From contig NZ_SUPW01000002.1 of assembly GCF_013337285.1 (NCBI RefSeq), forward strand, positions 372,001 to 436,000: 64,000 nt of DNA, given 5' to 3'. The notes below the pieces were generated by a model. That model was not told the DNA's origin and did not search any database. It saw only the letters and a list, made by a program, of their open reading frames with translations. Below are positions 11,173 to 19,979 of the stretch, piece after piece; position 1 is the stretch's first letter; the number at the start of each line of letters is the position of its first letter. Both the position numbers and the translations under genes were made by a program. The DNA is from Agrobacterium tumefaciens. Its GTDB lineage: Bacteria > Pseudomonadota > Alphaproteobacteria > Rhizobiales > Rhizobiaceae.

Positions 11173-11715
11173 ATGACCGTTATCGCTTCGGAGCTTTCCG
11201 CTGCCATCCGTTCCATTCCCGACTATCCGAAGCCGGGCATCATCTTTCGGGACATCACCACATTGCTCGGCAATCCGCGCGCTTTCCGCCGGGCGGTGGA
11301 CGAGCTTGTGCAGCCCTATGCGGGAACGAAGATCGACAAGATTGCCGGCATGGAAGCACGCGGCTTCATTCTGGGCGGGGCGGTGGCGCATCAGCTTTCC
11401 GCCGGTTTCGTGCCGATCCGCAAGAAGGGCAAGCTGCCACACACCACGGTACGGGTTGCCTACAGTCTGGAATATGGCGTGGACGAGATGGAAATGCATG
11501 TGGACGCCGTGCAGCCCGGTGAGAAGGTCATTCTGGTCGATGATCTGATTGCGACTGGCGGCACCGCCGAAGGCGCAGTCAAGCTTTTGCGGCAGATGGG
11601 CGCGGATATCGTCTCCGCCTGCTTTGTTATCGATCTGCCCGATCTCGGTGGCCGCAAGAAGCTGGAGGACCTTGGCGTGGAGGTGCGGACGCTGGTGGAG
11701 TTTTCCGGCCATTGA
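11173..11715 (+). CDS. apt: Adenine phosphoribosyltransferase
   Basis: This 180-residue enzyme converts adenine and PRPP to AMP in purine salvage. The PRPP-binding loop [14 protein letters not shown] is present, along with the family sequences [16 protein letters not shown] near the N-terminus and [14 protein letters not shown]. The length is typical. ATG 11173 gives the normal N-terminus although the upstream site is weak (GGAA). It stands alone between the bc1 operon and a convergent methyltransferase gene. Confidence 0.95.
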   Translation: MTVIASELSAAIRSIPDYPKPGIIFRDITTLLGNPRAFRRAVDELVQPYAGTKIDKIAGMEARGFILGGAVAHQLSAGFVPIRKKGKLPHTTVRVAYSLEYGVDEMEMHVDAVQPGEKVILVDDLIATGGTAEGAVKLLRQMGADIVSACFVIDLPDLGGRKKLEDLGVEVRTLVEFSGH

Positions 11716-11729
11716 GGCAGAAATAACGT

Positions 11730-12365
11730 TCAGGGCTGCTGCGGTAGCCCGCTCGTCCCGCCGGTTTTTCGTAAGGCAATCCATGTCCAGTAAACGCCCA
11801 GAGCGCGGTTCCCGGCCTGAATGGAACCGACCTCCGCTTCCCGGATTAACGTGAAGCCAAGACGGGCGGCCTCGTCTATGGTTTCCGCCGGGGAAATGGC
11901 AAAGGCGCGCCGGCCCTCGGGCGCCGGACCATGACGCAGCGACATGATGAGCAATCCGCCTGTCGCCGTCATCGCCGAGAGGCTTTCCATCGCAGCCCGC
12001 CTTGCATCGTGATTAACGTGGTGCCAGACGCCGCACAGGACCACCAGATCGAAGGTGCCATAGCGGCGAGCCTTTGTTAGCGCGGGCAAACTGTCATCCA
12101 GCCACGTTATTCTCTCCGATGAATGCAATTGCATGCCGGGTTCCCGAAGCTCTCCGACCGGCTCGACGGCAAGAACGCCATGGCCCTGCGCGGCAAACCA
12201 GGCGGCGTCGCGGCCGGTGCCGCTGCCAATATCTGCGATCCGGGAGAGTGTCGTCGGCAGCAGGTCGATGACGGGTGCGTAAATCGCGCCGCAGTCGAGA
12301 TTGTCGAATCTGGAAATCAGCTCGGGCGTTGCTGCTTCGGCATAACCCTTGAGAATATCATCCAT
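11730..12365 (-). CDS. Class I SAM-dependent methyltransferase
   Basis: This 211-residue protein has the SAM-binding glycine-rich motif ADIGSGTGRDAAWFA near residues 44-58 and the acidic end of strand beta-2 at AVEP. Later blocks FDLVVLCGVWHHV and GGLLIMSLRHG fit the class I fold. The GTGRDA form of motif I recalls thiopurine/tellurite-type small methyltransferases, but the acceptor cannot be named. It is convergent with apt (14-base gap) and transcribed in the same direction as the MaoC pair upstream, separated by 62 bases. Confidence 0.8.
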   Translation of the reverse strand: MDDILKGYAEAATPELISRFDNLDCGAIYAPVIDLLPTTLSRIADIGSGTGRDAAWFAAQGHGVLAVEPVGELREPGMQLHSSERITWLDDSLPALTKARRYGTFDLVVLCGVWHHVNHDARRAAMESLSAMTATGGLLIMSLRHGPAPEGRRAFAISPAETIDEAARLGFTLIREAEVGSIQAGNRALGVYWTWIALRKTGGTSGLPQQP

Positions 12366-12427
12366 ATTTACCGGCCCGCCGCTTTTCCTGCTGAAAGGTA
12401 TCGCGGCGGCGTGATAGGGGCCAGTGC

Positions 12428-12895
12428 CTATTCGAACTCCAGAACCCCGCTGCGGAAGGTCAGAACCGTCTCTCCCGACTGGTTCACACCTTCGTTGAAG
12501 GTGGTGTTGAGCCAGACGCCGGCGCGGGATTCCAGCGGGCGGGTATCGAGCAGGGTGACGAAATAGGTCACATCATCACCGGCAAACACCGGCTTCTTCC
12601 ATTTGAGCTCTCGAAAACCCGGCGAGGGGCCGAGCCGCGGTGGCTCAAGGCCTTGCTGTTTCAGCCTCTTTACCTCTTTTGTCCAATGGGACAGGAAACA
12701 CTTCATCCAGCCCGCGCCCGTGTGCCAGCCGGAGGCACAGAGGCCGCCGAAAACGCTGTCTCTGGCGGCCTCGGCATCGAGATGGAAAGGCTGCGGATCA
12801 AAATCGCGGGCGAAGCGAATGATGTCTTCGGCGGAAAAATGCAGCGTATCAAGGGTCACGCGTTCGCCGATCGGGGAAAGTTCTGCCAGTCTCAT
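12428..12895 (-). CDS. MaoC-family (R)-specific hydratase-like protein, downstream member
   Basis: This 155-residue single-hotdog protein has the hydratase motif region FARDFDPQPFHLDAEAA and GLCASGWHTGA, where Asp and His of the D-P-Q-P-x-H block act in hydrating enoyl-CoA thioesters. Its start ATG overlaps the stop of the upstream MaoC gene by four bases (ATGA, 12892-12895), so translation is probably coupled. The two products may form a heterodimer that mimics the two-hotdog hydratases. The substrate is not known. Confidence 0.85.
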   Translation of the reverse strand: MRLAELSPIGERVTLDTLHFSAEDIIRFARDFDPQPFHLDAEAARDSVFGGLCASGWHTGAGWMKCFLSHWTKEVKRLKQQGLEPPRLGPSPGFRELKWKKPVFAGDDVTYFVTLLDTRPLESRAGVWLNTTFNEGVNQSGETVLTFRSGVLEFE

Positions 12896-13365
12896 GCTGC
12901 AAGGCCTCCATTTGCCCGCATCAGGAACATGACGGTGTTTTCGCCGTGCGATACCAGCACGCCGCGCTGGTTAAAAAGCTCGTGGCGGAATTTCACGAGG
13001 CCGATGCCGGGGCGTGAGCCGGAAGGGCGCTGTTCCAGAACGATGGATTTTCCCGAAAGCGTATCGCCCGCCAGAACAGGCTTTTTCCAGTCGACGTAAT
13101 CGATGCCGGGGCTGCCCTGCGAGGTCGAGTTGGCAATATAGCTGTCTGCCATCATCCGCATCAGCAGGCTGCAGGTGTGCCAGCCTGATGCCGCCAGCCC
13201 GCCGAGAATGCTCTGACGGCCGGCTTCTTCGGAAAGATGCATGGGTTGAGGGTCGAATTCGCTGGCGAAAGCAATGATCTGCTCGGCCGAAATCGATTGC
13301 GGTCCGAGGGGAAATTCCCGTCCGACGGGGAAATCCTCATAGGCATAAGTCGCGACCGGCGTCAT
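12892..13365 (-). CDS. MaoC-family (R)-specific hydratase-like protein, upstream member
   Basis: This 157-residue MaoC-like hotdog protein has FASEFDPQPMHLSEEAG and GLAASGWHTCSL, the same two blocks as its neighbour. I place the start at 13365 because GGGAGG lies five bases upstream; the 13389 start would add eight residues without a site. It precedes the second MaoC gene with a four-base overlap. A rhizobial palindromic repeat lies upstream of the pair. Both are probably soluble CoA-thioester hydratases or dehydratases. Confidence 0.85.
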   Translation of the reverse strand: MTPVATYAYEDFPVGREFPLGPQSISAEQIIAFASEFDPQPMHLSEEAGRQSILGGLAASGWHTCSLLMRMMADSYIANSTSQGSPGIDYVDWKKPVLAGDTLSGKSIVLEQRPSGSRPGIGLVKFRHELFNQRGVLVSHGENTVMFLMRANGGLAA

Positions 13366-13475
13366 GGCGTCCTCCCTTCGCACAGTCAAGGTTGGCGCAT
13401 CTAAGATGATTTTTCCGTTTACGTAAAGGTCAAATCGAAGGTGTGATGCGATGGAGGGATGGCGAGCGGGTGAGG

Positions 13476-13607
13476 CCCGTTTCTTCTCCCCGCCGGGGAG
13501 AAGTCCGCGGCAGCGGGATGAGGGGGCGAGGGTCGAGATATACGGAGAGCTTGCCCCCTCATCCGACCCTTCGGGCCACCTTCTCCCCGGCGGGGAGAAG
13601 AAACGGG
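13476..13607. repeat. Nested palindromic intergenic repeat (rhizobial RIME-like)
   Basis: A 28-base arm at 13476-13503 is the exact reverse complement of 13580-13607. Each arm contains its own small palindrome, CTTCTCCCCGCCGGGGAGAAG-like. Inside lies a second inverted pair, GATGAGGGGGCGAG (13517-13530) against CTTGCCCCCTCATC (13551-13564), with one mismatch. The whole could fold into one long stem. Such elements are common between genes in Rhizobiaceae. It occupies the gap between the MaoC pair and ychF, both on the minus strand. Confidence 0.85.
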
Positions 13608-13679
13608 CGGTAAGGCCGGCGCCCCTTCGATCAAGGCTTCAAAGAAGCGATCTATCCCCCAGACGGGCTCCAAACCAGA

Positions 13680-14783
13680 TCAGGTATTGAAGCGGAAGTG
13701 GATGACGTCGCCGTCCTGAACCACATATTCCTTGCCTTCATCGCGCCCCTTGCCGGCTTCCTTGGCGCCCACTTCGCCCTTGTAGGCGATGTAGTCGTCA
13801 AAGCCGATGGTGAAGGCGCGGATGAAGCCGCGTTCGAAATCGGTATGGATGACGCCGGCGGCGGCGGGGGCTTTGGTGCCGCGCACGATCGTCCAAGCGC
13901 GCGTTTCCTTCGGGCCGACGGTGAAATAGGTGATGAGGTCGAGCAGGTGATAGCCGGCACGGATCAGCCGGTCGAGACCAGCTTCGGTAAGGCCAAGCGC
14001 CGAGAGGAATTCCTCGGCTTCATCGGCCGGAAGCTGCGCGACTTCGGCCTCGATCGCCGCCGAGATGATCACGCATTCCGCGCCCTGCTGCTTTGCCATC
14101 GCTGCGACGGCCTCAGTGTGCTCGTTACCGGAGGATGCGTCGGCTTCCGAGACGTTGCAGACATAGAGGACCGGGTGCGATGTCAACAGATTGAGGCCCT
14201 TGAGGATTTCGATCTCCTCGGTCGCCAGCGACTTCAAAAGCAGACGTGCCGGCTTTCCGTCGTTAAGCAGCGCGATGACGGCTTCCATCACGGGCAGTTG
14301 GGCGAGGGATTCCTTGTCCTTGCTGCTGGCGCGCTTGCGGGTCTGCTCAACGCGGCGCTCCAGGCTTTCGAGGTCGGCGAGCATCAGCTCCGTCTCGATC
14401 GTGTCGGCATCGCCGACAGGATTGATGCGGCCTTCCACGTGGGTGATATCGTCGTCCTCGAAGCAGCGCAATACATGTACGACGGCATCGACTTCGCGGA
14501 TGTTGGCGAGGAACTTGTTGCCGAGACCTTCACCCTTCGATGCGCCGCGCACCAGGCCGGCAATGTCCACGAAGGAGATGCGGGTCGGGATGATTTCCTT
14601 AGAACCGGCGATGGCCGCAAGCTGCTGCATACGCGGATCAGGCACCGCAACTTCGCCGGTATTCGGCTCGATGGTGCAGAAGGGATAGTTGGCGGCCTGT
14701 GCGGCAGCCGTTTTCGTCAGCGCGTTGAAGAGGGTGGACTTGCCGACATTCGGCAGCCCGACGATACCGCATTTAAAGCCCAT
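13680..14783 (-). CDS. ychF: Redox-regulated ribosome-binding ATPase YchF/OLA1
   Basis: This 367-residue Obg-family protein has the P-loop GLPNVGKSTLFNALT at the N-terminus, the switch block DIAGLVRGASKGEGLGNKFL, and in place of the canonical GTP-specific NKxD the sequence NVSE (YVCNVSEAD), which explains the family's preference for ATP. A C-terminal TGS domain begins near LLDLITYFTVGPKETRAW. The start at 14783 (MGFKCGIVG) matches the family N-terminus exactly; the open frame continues upstream to 15065 without support. It is divergent from clpS. Confidence 0.96.
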   Translation of the reverse strand: MGFKCGIVGLPNVGKSTLFNALTKTAAAQAANYPFCTIEPNTGEVAVPDPRMQQLAAIAGSKEIIPTRISFVDIAGLVRGASKGEGLGNKFLANIREVDAVVHVLRCFEDDDITHVEGRINPVGDADTIETELMLADLESLERRVEQTRKRASSKDKESLAQLPVMEAVIALLNDGKPARLLLKSLATEEIEILKGLNLLTSHPVLYVCNVSEADASSGNEHTEAVAAMAKQQGAECVIISAAIEAEVAQLPADEAEEFLSALGLTEAGLDRLIRAGYHLLDLITYFTVGPKETRAWTIVRGTKAPAAAGVIHTDFERGFIRAFTIGFDDYIAYKGEVGAKEAGKGRDEGKEYVVQDGDVIHFRFNT

Positions 14784-15021
14784 GGCTTGAAACCTGTCCG
14801 TTTGAAAGAATTCGTTGAGGAGCCTTTTGCGGAATGGGCAGGGCAAGGTCAAGCCCGCGGGCCGATTTGGGCCGGCAAAGCCCTGCGAATGGGTCGGAAT
14901 TTCGCGCGAGCGCCGCACCGGGCTTGTCGATGGTACGGTTGCGGCGCAATATAAGTGGATCAAACGATCTTTCGCTAGCCAAGGGGATTTTCCCCGTGAA
15001 CGACCATGATGAGCGACAATC

Positions 15022-15333
15022 ATGAGTGACAGTCCTGTCGATCTCAAACCGAAACCGAAAGTCAAACCGAAGCTGGAGCGGCCGAAGCTCTACAAGGTCA
15101 TGCTGCTGAATGACGACTATACGCCGCGCGACTTTGTCACCGTGGTGCTGAAGGCCGTCTTTCGCATGAGCGAGGAAACCGGCCATCGGGTGATGATGAC
15201 GGCGCATCGCTTCGGCAGCGCGGTGGTTGTCGTCTGTGAGCGCGACATCGCCGAGACCAAGGCCAGGGAAGCGACCGATCTTGGCAAGGAGGCTGGGTTT
15301 CCACTGATGTTCACCACGGAACCGGAAGAGTGA
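15022..15333 (+). CDS. clpS: ClpS-family N-degron adaptor with altered pocket
   Basis: This 103-residue adaptor binds N-degron substrates and delivers them to ClpAP. The core KVMLLNDDYTPRDF contains the Asn30-Asp31-Asp32-Thr34 pocket residues, and His62 lies in TAHRFGSA. The position corresponding to E. coli Met40, the pocket gatekeeper, is Arg36 here. Agrobacteria are known to encode two ClpS proteins, and the absence of clpA next door suggests this is the second, more specialised one. The N-terminal 20 residues are Lys/Pro-rich. It is convergent with the GNAT gene (3-base gap). Confidence 0.88.
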   Translation: MSDSPVDLKPKPKVKPKLERPKLYKVMLLNDDYTPRDFVTVVLKAVFRMSEETGHRVMMTAHRFGSAVVVVCERDIAETKAREATDLGKEAGFPLMFTTEPEE

Positions 15334-15336
15334 ATA

Positions 15337-15789
15337 TTAGTCCTGCCGGATCTGAAAGCCGGTCTTGTTCTGCACAAAACCGCAGCTTTCGTAAAAGGCA
15401 TGAACCGCAGGGTCGTCGCGGCCCGTCAGCAGCATGACCTTGTAACAGTTTGCGGTGAAAGCGGCCTTGATGGCATGGCGCACGACCATGCGGCCATATC
15501 CCCGACCGCGCTGGGCCTCCAGCGTCACTACATTTTCGATGAGGGCATAGGGGCGGGCGGCACGCGTCAGGTTTGGAACAACCAGAAGCGTAGCGGTCGC
15601 AACCGGTTTTCCGTCATGCATTGCCAAAAACACCGTCAGGCCGGATTGCTCAAGCATGGCGGTGAAGGGCGCACCAGCCTTTTGCGCCGTCAATTCGGGG
15701 TCCGATGGATTGAGCGCCCGGTAAAGTTCAAGCAGGCCAGGCAGATCGCCGGGACCGGCTTCGCGCAGGACAATGGTCTCTGAAGGCAT
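15337..15789 (-). CDS. GNAT-family N-acetyltransferase
   Basis: This 150-residue protein has the acetyl-CoA pyrophosphate loop EAQRGRGYGRMVVRHA (motif A, Q/RxxGxG/A) and a preceding strand IENVVTLE. The late block VMLLTGRDDPAVHAFYESCGF is typical of GNAT motif B. It transfers an acetyl group from acetyl-CoA to an amine that cannot be identified. It begins five bases from the end of pth on the same strand, so the two are probably co-transcribed. Confidence 0.85.
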   Translation of the reverse strand: MPSETIVLREAGPGDLPGLLELYRALNPSDPELTAQKAGAPFTAMLEQSGLTVFLAMHDGKPVATATLLVVPNLTRAARPYALIENVVTLEAQRGRGYGRMVVRHAIKAAFTANCYKVMLLTGRDDPAVHAFYESCGFVQNKTGFQIRQD

Positions 15790-15794
15790 TCGAG

Positions 15795-16511
15795 TTAGTC
15801 CTTCTTGCCGAACATTCGCTTCAGCATTTCTGCCATCGGCCCCGTTTCCGGCAGCTTTTTCGGCTGGGCGCTGTTGCGCGCCTGATGGATGTGGGACTGC
15901 CCGGCGGGTTTGGCCGCCTTCACCGGCTTTTCGGCTTCCGGCTTGCTGCCCGTGGCCAGCGCTAGCTTGTTCATCAGCTGCGAATCTTCACCCTTCACCA
16001 GCATGGCGGCGTTGTCGGCAATGGCGTCCAAAAGCGGATCGAGCCAGACCCGGTCGGCCTTGGCGAAATCGCCGAGCACATGGCCGTGCACGCGTTCCTT
16101 GTCGCCGGGGTGGCCGATGCCGAGGCGCAGGCGGCGGTATTCCTTGCCGCAATGGGCGTCGAGCGATTTCAGACCGTTATGGCCGCCATGGCCGCCGCCC
16201 GTCTTGATGCGCGTGCGGCCGGCGAGAAGATCGAGCTCGTCATGGATGGCGATGATGTCGCCCGATGTAAGCTTGAAGAAGCGCATGGCTTCGCCGACGG
16301 ATTCGCCGGAAAGGTTCATATAGGTGAGCGGCTTCATCAGCAGAACCTTCTCGCCGGCGATTTCACCTTCGGAAATCTCCGCCTTGAACTTTCTCGCCCA
16401 CGGCGAAAAGGAGGGTAGGCGCTGCAATGCGTCGACGGCCATGAAACCGATATTGTGGCGGTTTCCCGCATATTGTGCGCCGGGATTACCAAGTCCTGCG
16501 ATGATCTTCAT
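15795..16511 (-). CDS. pth: Peptidyl-tRNA hydrolase
   Basis: This 238-residue enzyme frees tRNA from peptidyl-tRNA that drops off the ribosome. It has [18 protein letters not shown] with the catalytic His, [19 protein letters not shown] and [12 protein letters not shown]. It is longer than E. coli Pth (about 194) because of a Lys/Pro/Gln-rich C-terminal tail from about residue 185, a feature common in rhizobia. I choose ATG 16511 (MKIIAGLGN) on family alignment; an upstream in-frame ATG at 16526 adds five residues, and neither has a strong ribosome site. Confidence 0.95.
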   Translation of the reverse strand: MKIIAGLGNPGAQYAGNRHNIGFMAVDALQRLPSFSPWARKFKAEISEGEIAGEKVLLMKPLTYMNLSGESVGEAMRFFKLTSGDIIAIHDELDLLAGRTRIKTGGGHGGHNGLKSLDAHCGKEYRRLRLGIGHPGDKERVHGHVLGDFAKADRVWLDPLLDAIADNAAMLVKGEDSQLMNKLALATGSKPEAEKPVKAAKPAGQSHIHQARNSAQPKKLPETGPMAEMLKRMFGKKD

Positions 16512-16610
16512 GGGGCATGTCCGCATTTTTACCTGATGATGCTGTTGTCACCACCCCGAAATCCGCTGGCTGTCAATCATTTTATCGATTTGGGCAATAT
16601 TTGAAGGATG

Positions 16611-17339
16611 TCAGGGGCTGACGAGATTATAGCGGTCGAATATCCGCTGTTGCGCGCCGTCGGCGATCATTCTGTCCAGCCGTGCCTGCAATTTCGCGAT
16701 GACCGCGTCGGGAACACTCTTGTTGCAGGCAAGTCCCAGCTGTTGCCGCGAAAGCGTTATCACTTCCCTGAAGGTATCGGCCGGCAGGCTTTTGAAGGTG
16801 CTCTCCGACATGGGCATCAGGTCGATGCGCCCCGCTCTCAATTTATGAAGCGTGATCTGGAAATCCGCGCCGACATCCACCTGCGGGAAACCGAGCGTTT
16901 CCAAGAGGGTTTCGGTATAGTCGCCGCGCTGGGTGCCGACGCGATATTTCTTCGCGTCCTCAAGGCTGGAGACATTGATATCCGCCTTGCGGCGCGCCAC
17001 GAGAATGTTGCGGTCGGTGTGGATCGGCGAGACCCATTTGAAGAGTTTTTCCCGTTCCGGCGTTCGCGCCGTGGCGAAGACGCAATGCATGGTCTGTGTC
17101 GTGGCGAGCGCAATTGCCCGCGCCCACGGCATGACAGCGACTTCGTAACTGGTGCCGGTTTCCTCCAGCAGGATCTTCAGCTGGTCGAAATAGACGCCGT
17201 GCACGCTGCCGTCGGCGGCCTGCAGATTATACGGAGGATAGACTTCGGTCGTCAGGAAAAGCTTGGCCGCGCTGGCCGGCCATGGGGCAAACAGGGGTGC
17301 GAGAGCAAGAAAGATCAGACAAATGCGGATCAATCCCAT
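16611..17339 (-). CDS. Periplasmic substrate-binding protein (family 3), orphan, next to a GGDEF-EAL gene
   Basis: This 242-residue protein has a signal peptide (ICLIFLALAPLFAPWPASA) and a type-II periplasmic binding fold of the SBP_bac_3 class, normally specific for amino acids or amines. KLFLTTEVYPPYNLQAADG starts the mature domain. No permease or ATPase gene is nearby. Instead it begins 16 bases after the stop of a membrane GGDEF-EAL protein on the same strand, with GGTGGAG upstream of the ATG. This suggests a sensory role for a ligand rather than transport (inference). Confidence 0.82.
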   Translation of the reverse strand: MGLIRICLIFLALAPLFAPWPASAAKLFLTTEVYPPYNLQAADGSVHGVYFDQLKILLEETGTSYEVAVMPWARAIALATTQTMHCVFATARTPEREKLFKWVSPIHTDRNILVARRKADINVSSLEDAKKYRVGTQRGDYTETLLETLGFPQVDVGADFQITLHKLRAGRIDLMPMSESTFKSLPADTFREVITLSRQQLGLACNKSVPDAVIAKLQARLDRMIADGAQQRIFDRYNLVSP

Positions 17340-17355
17340 GGCTGTCTCCACCGCC

Positions 17356-19743
17356 TCACGCTTGCCGTGCCGCAATGCGGCCAATATCGGATATTGTGTC
17401 CAATGTAGTGATCAGCCTTTCGACGGGCTGTGGCCTTGCGAAGAAATAGCCCTGTCCGTAATCGGCGCCTATTTCCGTCAGAAGTTCCTTCTGCTCTTCC
17501 GTCTCGACGCCCTCGGCGATGACGGTGCAGTTCATCTTGTGCGAGATGGCGGCTATGCCTTCGACCAGCATGCGGTTGCGCTGCCTGATTTCCACCGCGT
17601 CGTCGCAGATGGAGCGGGTGAAGGACTGGTCGATCTTGACGATATCGACCGGAAAACGGCTGAGATAGCTGAGTGAGGAATAACCCGTGCCGAAATCATC
17701 CAGCGCGATGCGGCAGCCCAACTGGTGAATGGCGTTGAGGATCGCCCGGATTTGCGGGTCGTCCTTCATGATGACGGCCTCGGTTATCTCGATGACCAGC
17801 CGTTTGGGAAGGATGCCGTGCCGGTGCAGCACGCCGGCGATCCGCGTCGGCAATCCCGGTTCGAACTGTAGCGGCGAAAAATTCACCGCCACATAGGTCT
17901 GTTCCATGCCCGGCAGGCGCGACAGCCTGGCAAGATTGGCGATCGACTGATCGAGGATGACATTGCCGATGCGATTGATGGTGCCGTTCTCTTCCGCAAG
18001 GCTGATGATGGCGGCGGGGGAGAGCAGACCCTTTTCCGGGTGATTGAGACGCAGCAAAGCCTCGAAACCCGCCGTTCCGCCGGTCGAGAGGTCTTGAATT
18101 GGCTGGAAATGCGCCTCGAACCAGTCTTCGGAAAGCGCCTGTGCGATATCCCTCTCCAGTTCGGCATATTCGCGCGCCCGGTCCATGATCGAGGGATCGA
18201 AGATCTGTGAGCCGTTTTTGCCCGTTCTTTTGCGGCTATACATGGCCATGTCGGCATTCTGCAGAAGCTCGGAGGCGCTGGTTGCATGCAGGGGATAGAC
18301 GGCCATGCCGATGCTGGCGCTAAGGCGGATACTGTTGCTTCCGATCTCAAAAGGCGTATCCAGTATGGCGCAGATCCGCTCGCAGAACTGCAGGGCGCGC
18401 TCTTCCACCGTGTGGCCGGCAAGCAGAATGGCAAACTCGTCGCCGCCCAGACGCGATGCGCTGTCGAGCGGCGTCAGTAGCGGTTCGAGTTTCAGCGTGA
18501 ATTCGCGCAGAACCGCGTCGCCCGCAGCATGGCCGAGATTGTCGTTGATGGCCTTGAACCGGTCCAGATCAATGAAGAGGCAGGCCAGTTCGCTGCCGTT
18601 CCTGTCCGCATCGCGGATTTGCAGGTCGAGAATCGCTTCGAAACCCTGACGGTTGAAGAGGCCGGTCAGATGGTCGGAAATGGCCTGCTGGCGGTTACGT
18701 TTTTCAGACTGGCGCAGTTCGGTCACGTCAGTCATGACGCAGAGGCATGTGCTCTGCTGCGTGGCATCGCTGGAATCGAGGGCTTTCTCGAGAATGAGGG
18801 CGTCCATGACGCCGCCGTCCATGCAATGAAAGCGGACCGTAATGCCGGTATGTGGGGCGTCCGGCGACTGTTGTGCCGCCTTGCGCTGCTGGAACAGGGG
18901 CCGGTCATCCGGGTGGATGAGGTCGGCGAAATTCAGGCCTAGTATTTTCGCGCGGTCGTAACCGGTCGCCTGCACCCAATAATCGCTGACGGCGGCAATC
19001 CGGTCATGCCTGTCGAGCGAGAACAGCATGGCGGGTGTGCGGTTGTAGATCTCCGTCTTGCGTTCATGGGCGTTCTTGATCTCCAGCTCTTCCTTTTCAA
19101 GCTGGGTCTGCATTTCGTTGAAGCTTTTCGCCAGCCGGCCGATTTCGTCCTTCGAGCGCCAGTCGACATGGTGACGGGAGCCGAGACGCCGTGTCGCCTC
19201 TATCGCTGCCGCAAGCCGCATCAGCGGGCGGATGACCATGAAGCGGTTGCCGGCGATGGCCGCCAGGACGATGGTGAGAATGGCGAGAACGAAAATGGTG
19301 ATGAAAGCCATCTCGGTGCGGCTGAGAGAGGTGAGGAGGCTGACATTGTCGTAATAGACCGTCAGTTCGCCAACGGTAACAGTGCCCTTCGTCGTCTTGT
19401 AGGTTACCTCGCGCGTCGTTGAGGCGGCATCCTGAATAAAACCGCTGCCGGCCGTCTGCACGATATCGAGCTGGCCGGACGTATCCTTGACCTCGACCAT
19501 CTTGATCGTCGGATCGGAAACAAGGGTTCCGGTAATCTGATTTATGGTGTCGTCGTCCATATCCCAAAGGGGGCGGGCGAGCGCCTGCGCATTTGTCGAC
19601 AGCAGAATCTCAAGGTGATTGCGCTGGCTACGGATGGCCTCGTGATAGGAGAGCGTCAGCAAAAGGGTAAAGAGCGGAGCGACCACTGTAAGAAGTGCGC
19701 CGGAAACAATCGCGATAAAGCGGCTTTCGACGGAATGAGCCAT
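17356..19743 (-). CDS. Membrane-bound GGDEF-EAL protein with HAMP and PAS domains
   Basis: This 795-residue c-di-GMP protein has TM1 at about 9-32, a periplasmic region of about 110 residues, TM2 at about 143-163, HAMP, a PAS domain at about 230-350, GGDEF (RLGGDEFAILL) and EAL (GFEALLRLNHP). Catalytic signatures of both halves are intact: in EAL also VNFSPLQ, EITE, DDFGTGYSS and KIDQSF. The RxxD inhibitory site five residues before GGDEF is absent (TPLD instead). It may therefore make or degrade c-di-GMP. The periplasmic binding protein gene immediately downstream is a likely partner. Confidence 0.92.
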   Translation of the reverse strand: MAHSVESRFIAIVSGALLTVVAPLFTLLLTLSYHEAIRSQRNHLEILLSTNAQALARPLWDMDDDTINQITGTLVSDPTIKMVEVKDTSGQLDIVQTAGSGFIQDAASTTREVTYKTTKGTVTVGELTVYYDNVSLLTSLSRTEMAFITIFVLAILTIVLAAIAGNRFMVIRPLMRLAAAIEATRRLGSRHHVDWRSKDEIGRLAKSFNEMQTQLEKEELEIKNAHERKTEIYNRTPAMLFSLDRHDRIAAVSDYWVQATGYDRAKILGLNFADLIHPDDRPLFQQRKAAQQSPDAPHTGITVRFHCMDGGVMDALILEKALDSSDATQQSTCLCVMTDVTELRQSEKRNRQQAISDHLTGLFNRQGFEAILDLQIRDADRNGSELACLFIDLDRFKAINDNLGHAAGDAVLREFTLKLEPLLTPLDSASRLGGDEFAILLAGHTVEERALQFCERICAILDTPFEIGSNSIRLSASIGMAVYPLHATSASELLQNADMAMYSRKRTGKNGSQIFDPSIMDRAREYAELERDIAQALSEDWFEAHFQPIQDLSTGGTAGFEALLRLNHPEKGLLSPAAIISLAEENGTINRIGNVILDQSIANLARLSRLPGMEQTYVAVNFSPLQFEPGLPTRIAGVLHRHGILPKRLVIEITEAVIMKDDPQIRAILNAIHQLGCRIALDDFGTGYSSLSYLSRFPVDIVKIDQSFTRSICDDAVEIRQRNRMLVEGIAAISHKMNCTVIAEGVETEEQKELLTEIGADYGQGYFFARPQPVERLITTLDTISDIGRIAARQA

Positions 19744-19916
19744 GTTTGATTGCAGCTACCCTTTGCCCCGGAATTTTGCGCCCCGTTTTCATCCGTCCGA
19801 AGTTTCCACGACAGCGCAAGGGTATCTTTTCATGGAAGTGTTAATCGACACTGAAACAGGTCCCGCATCATGGGCTGGCGGCAAGCTTTCTGTCTTTAAA
19901 GTTCACAAAAACTAAA

Positions 19917-19944
19917 AGGCCCGTTCCGAAAACGGAACGGGCCT
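19917..19944 (-). terminator. Rho-independent terminator of rplY
   Basis: On the minus strand AGGCCCGTTCC pairs with GGAACGGGCCT around a six-base loop, followed by TTTAGTTTTTG. It lies about 35 bases after the rplY stop codon. Confidence 0.9.
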
Positions 19945-19979
19945 CAATGTCCAAAGCTATCCGGCCTTGCGGCCGCCGA

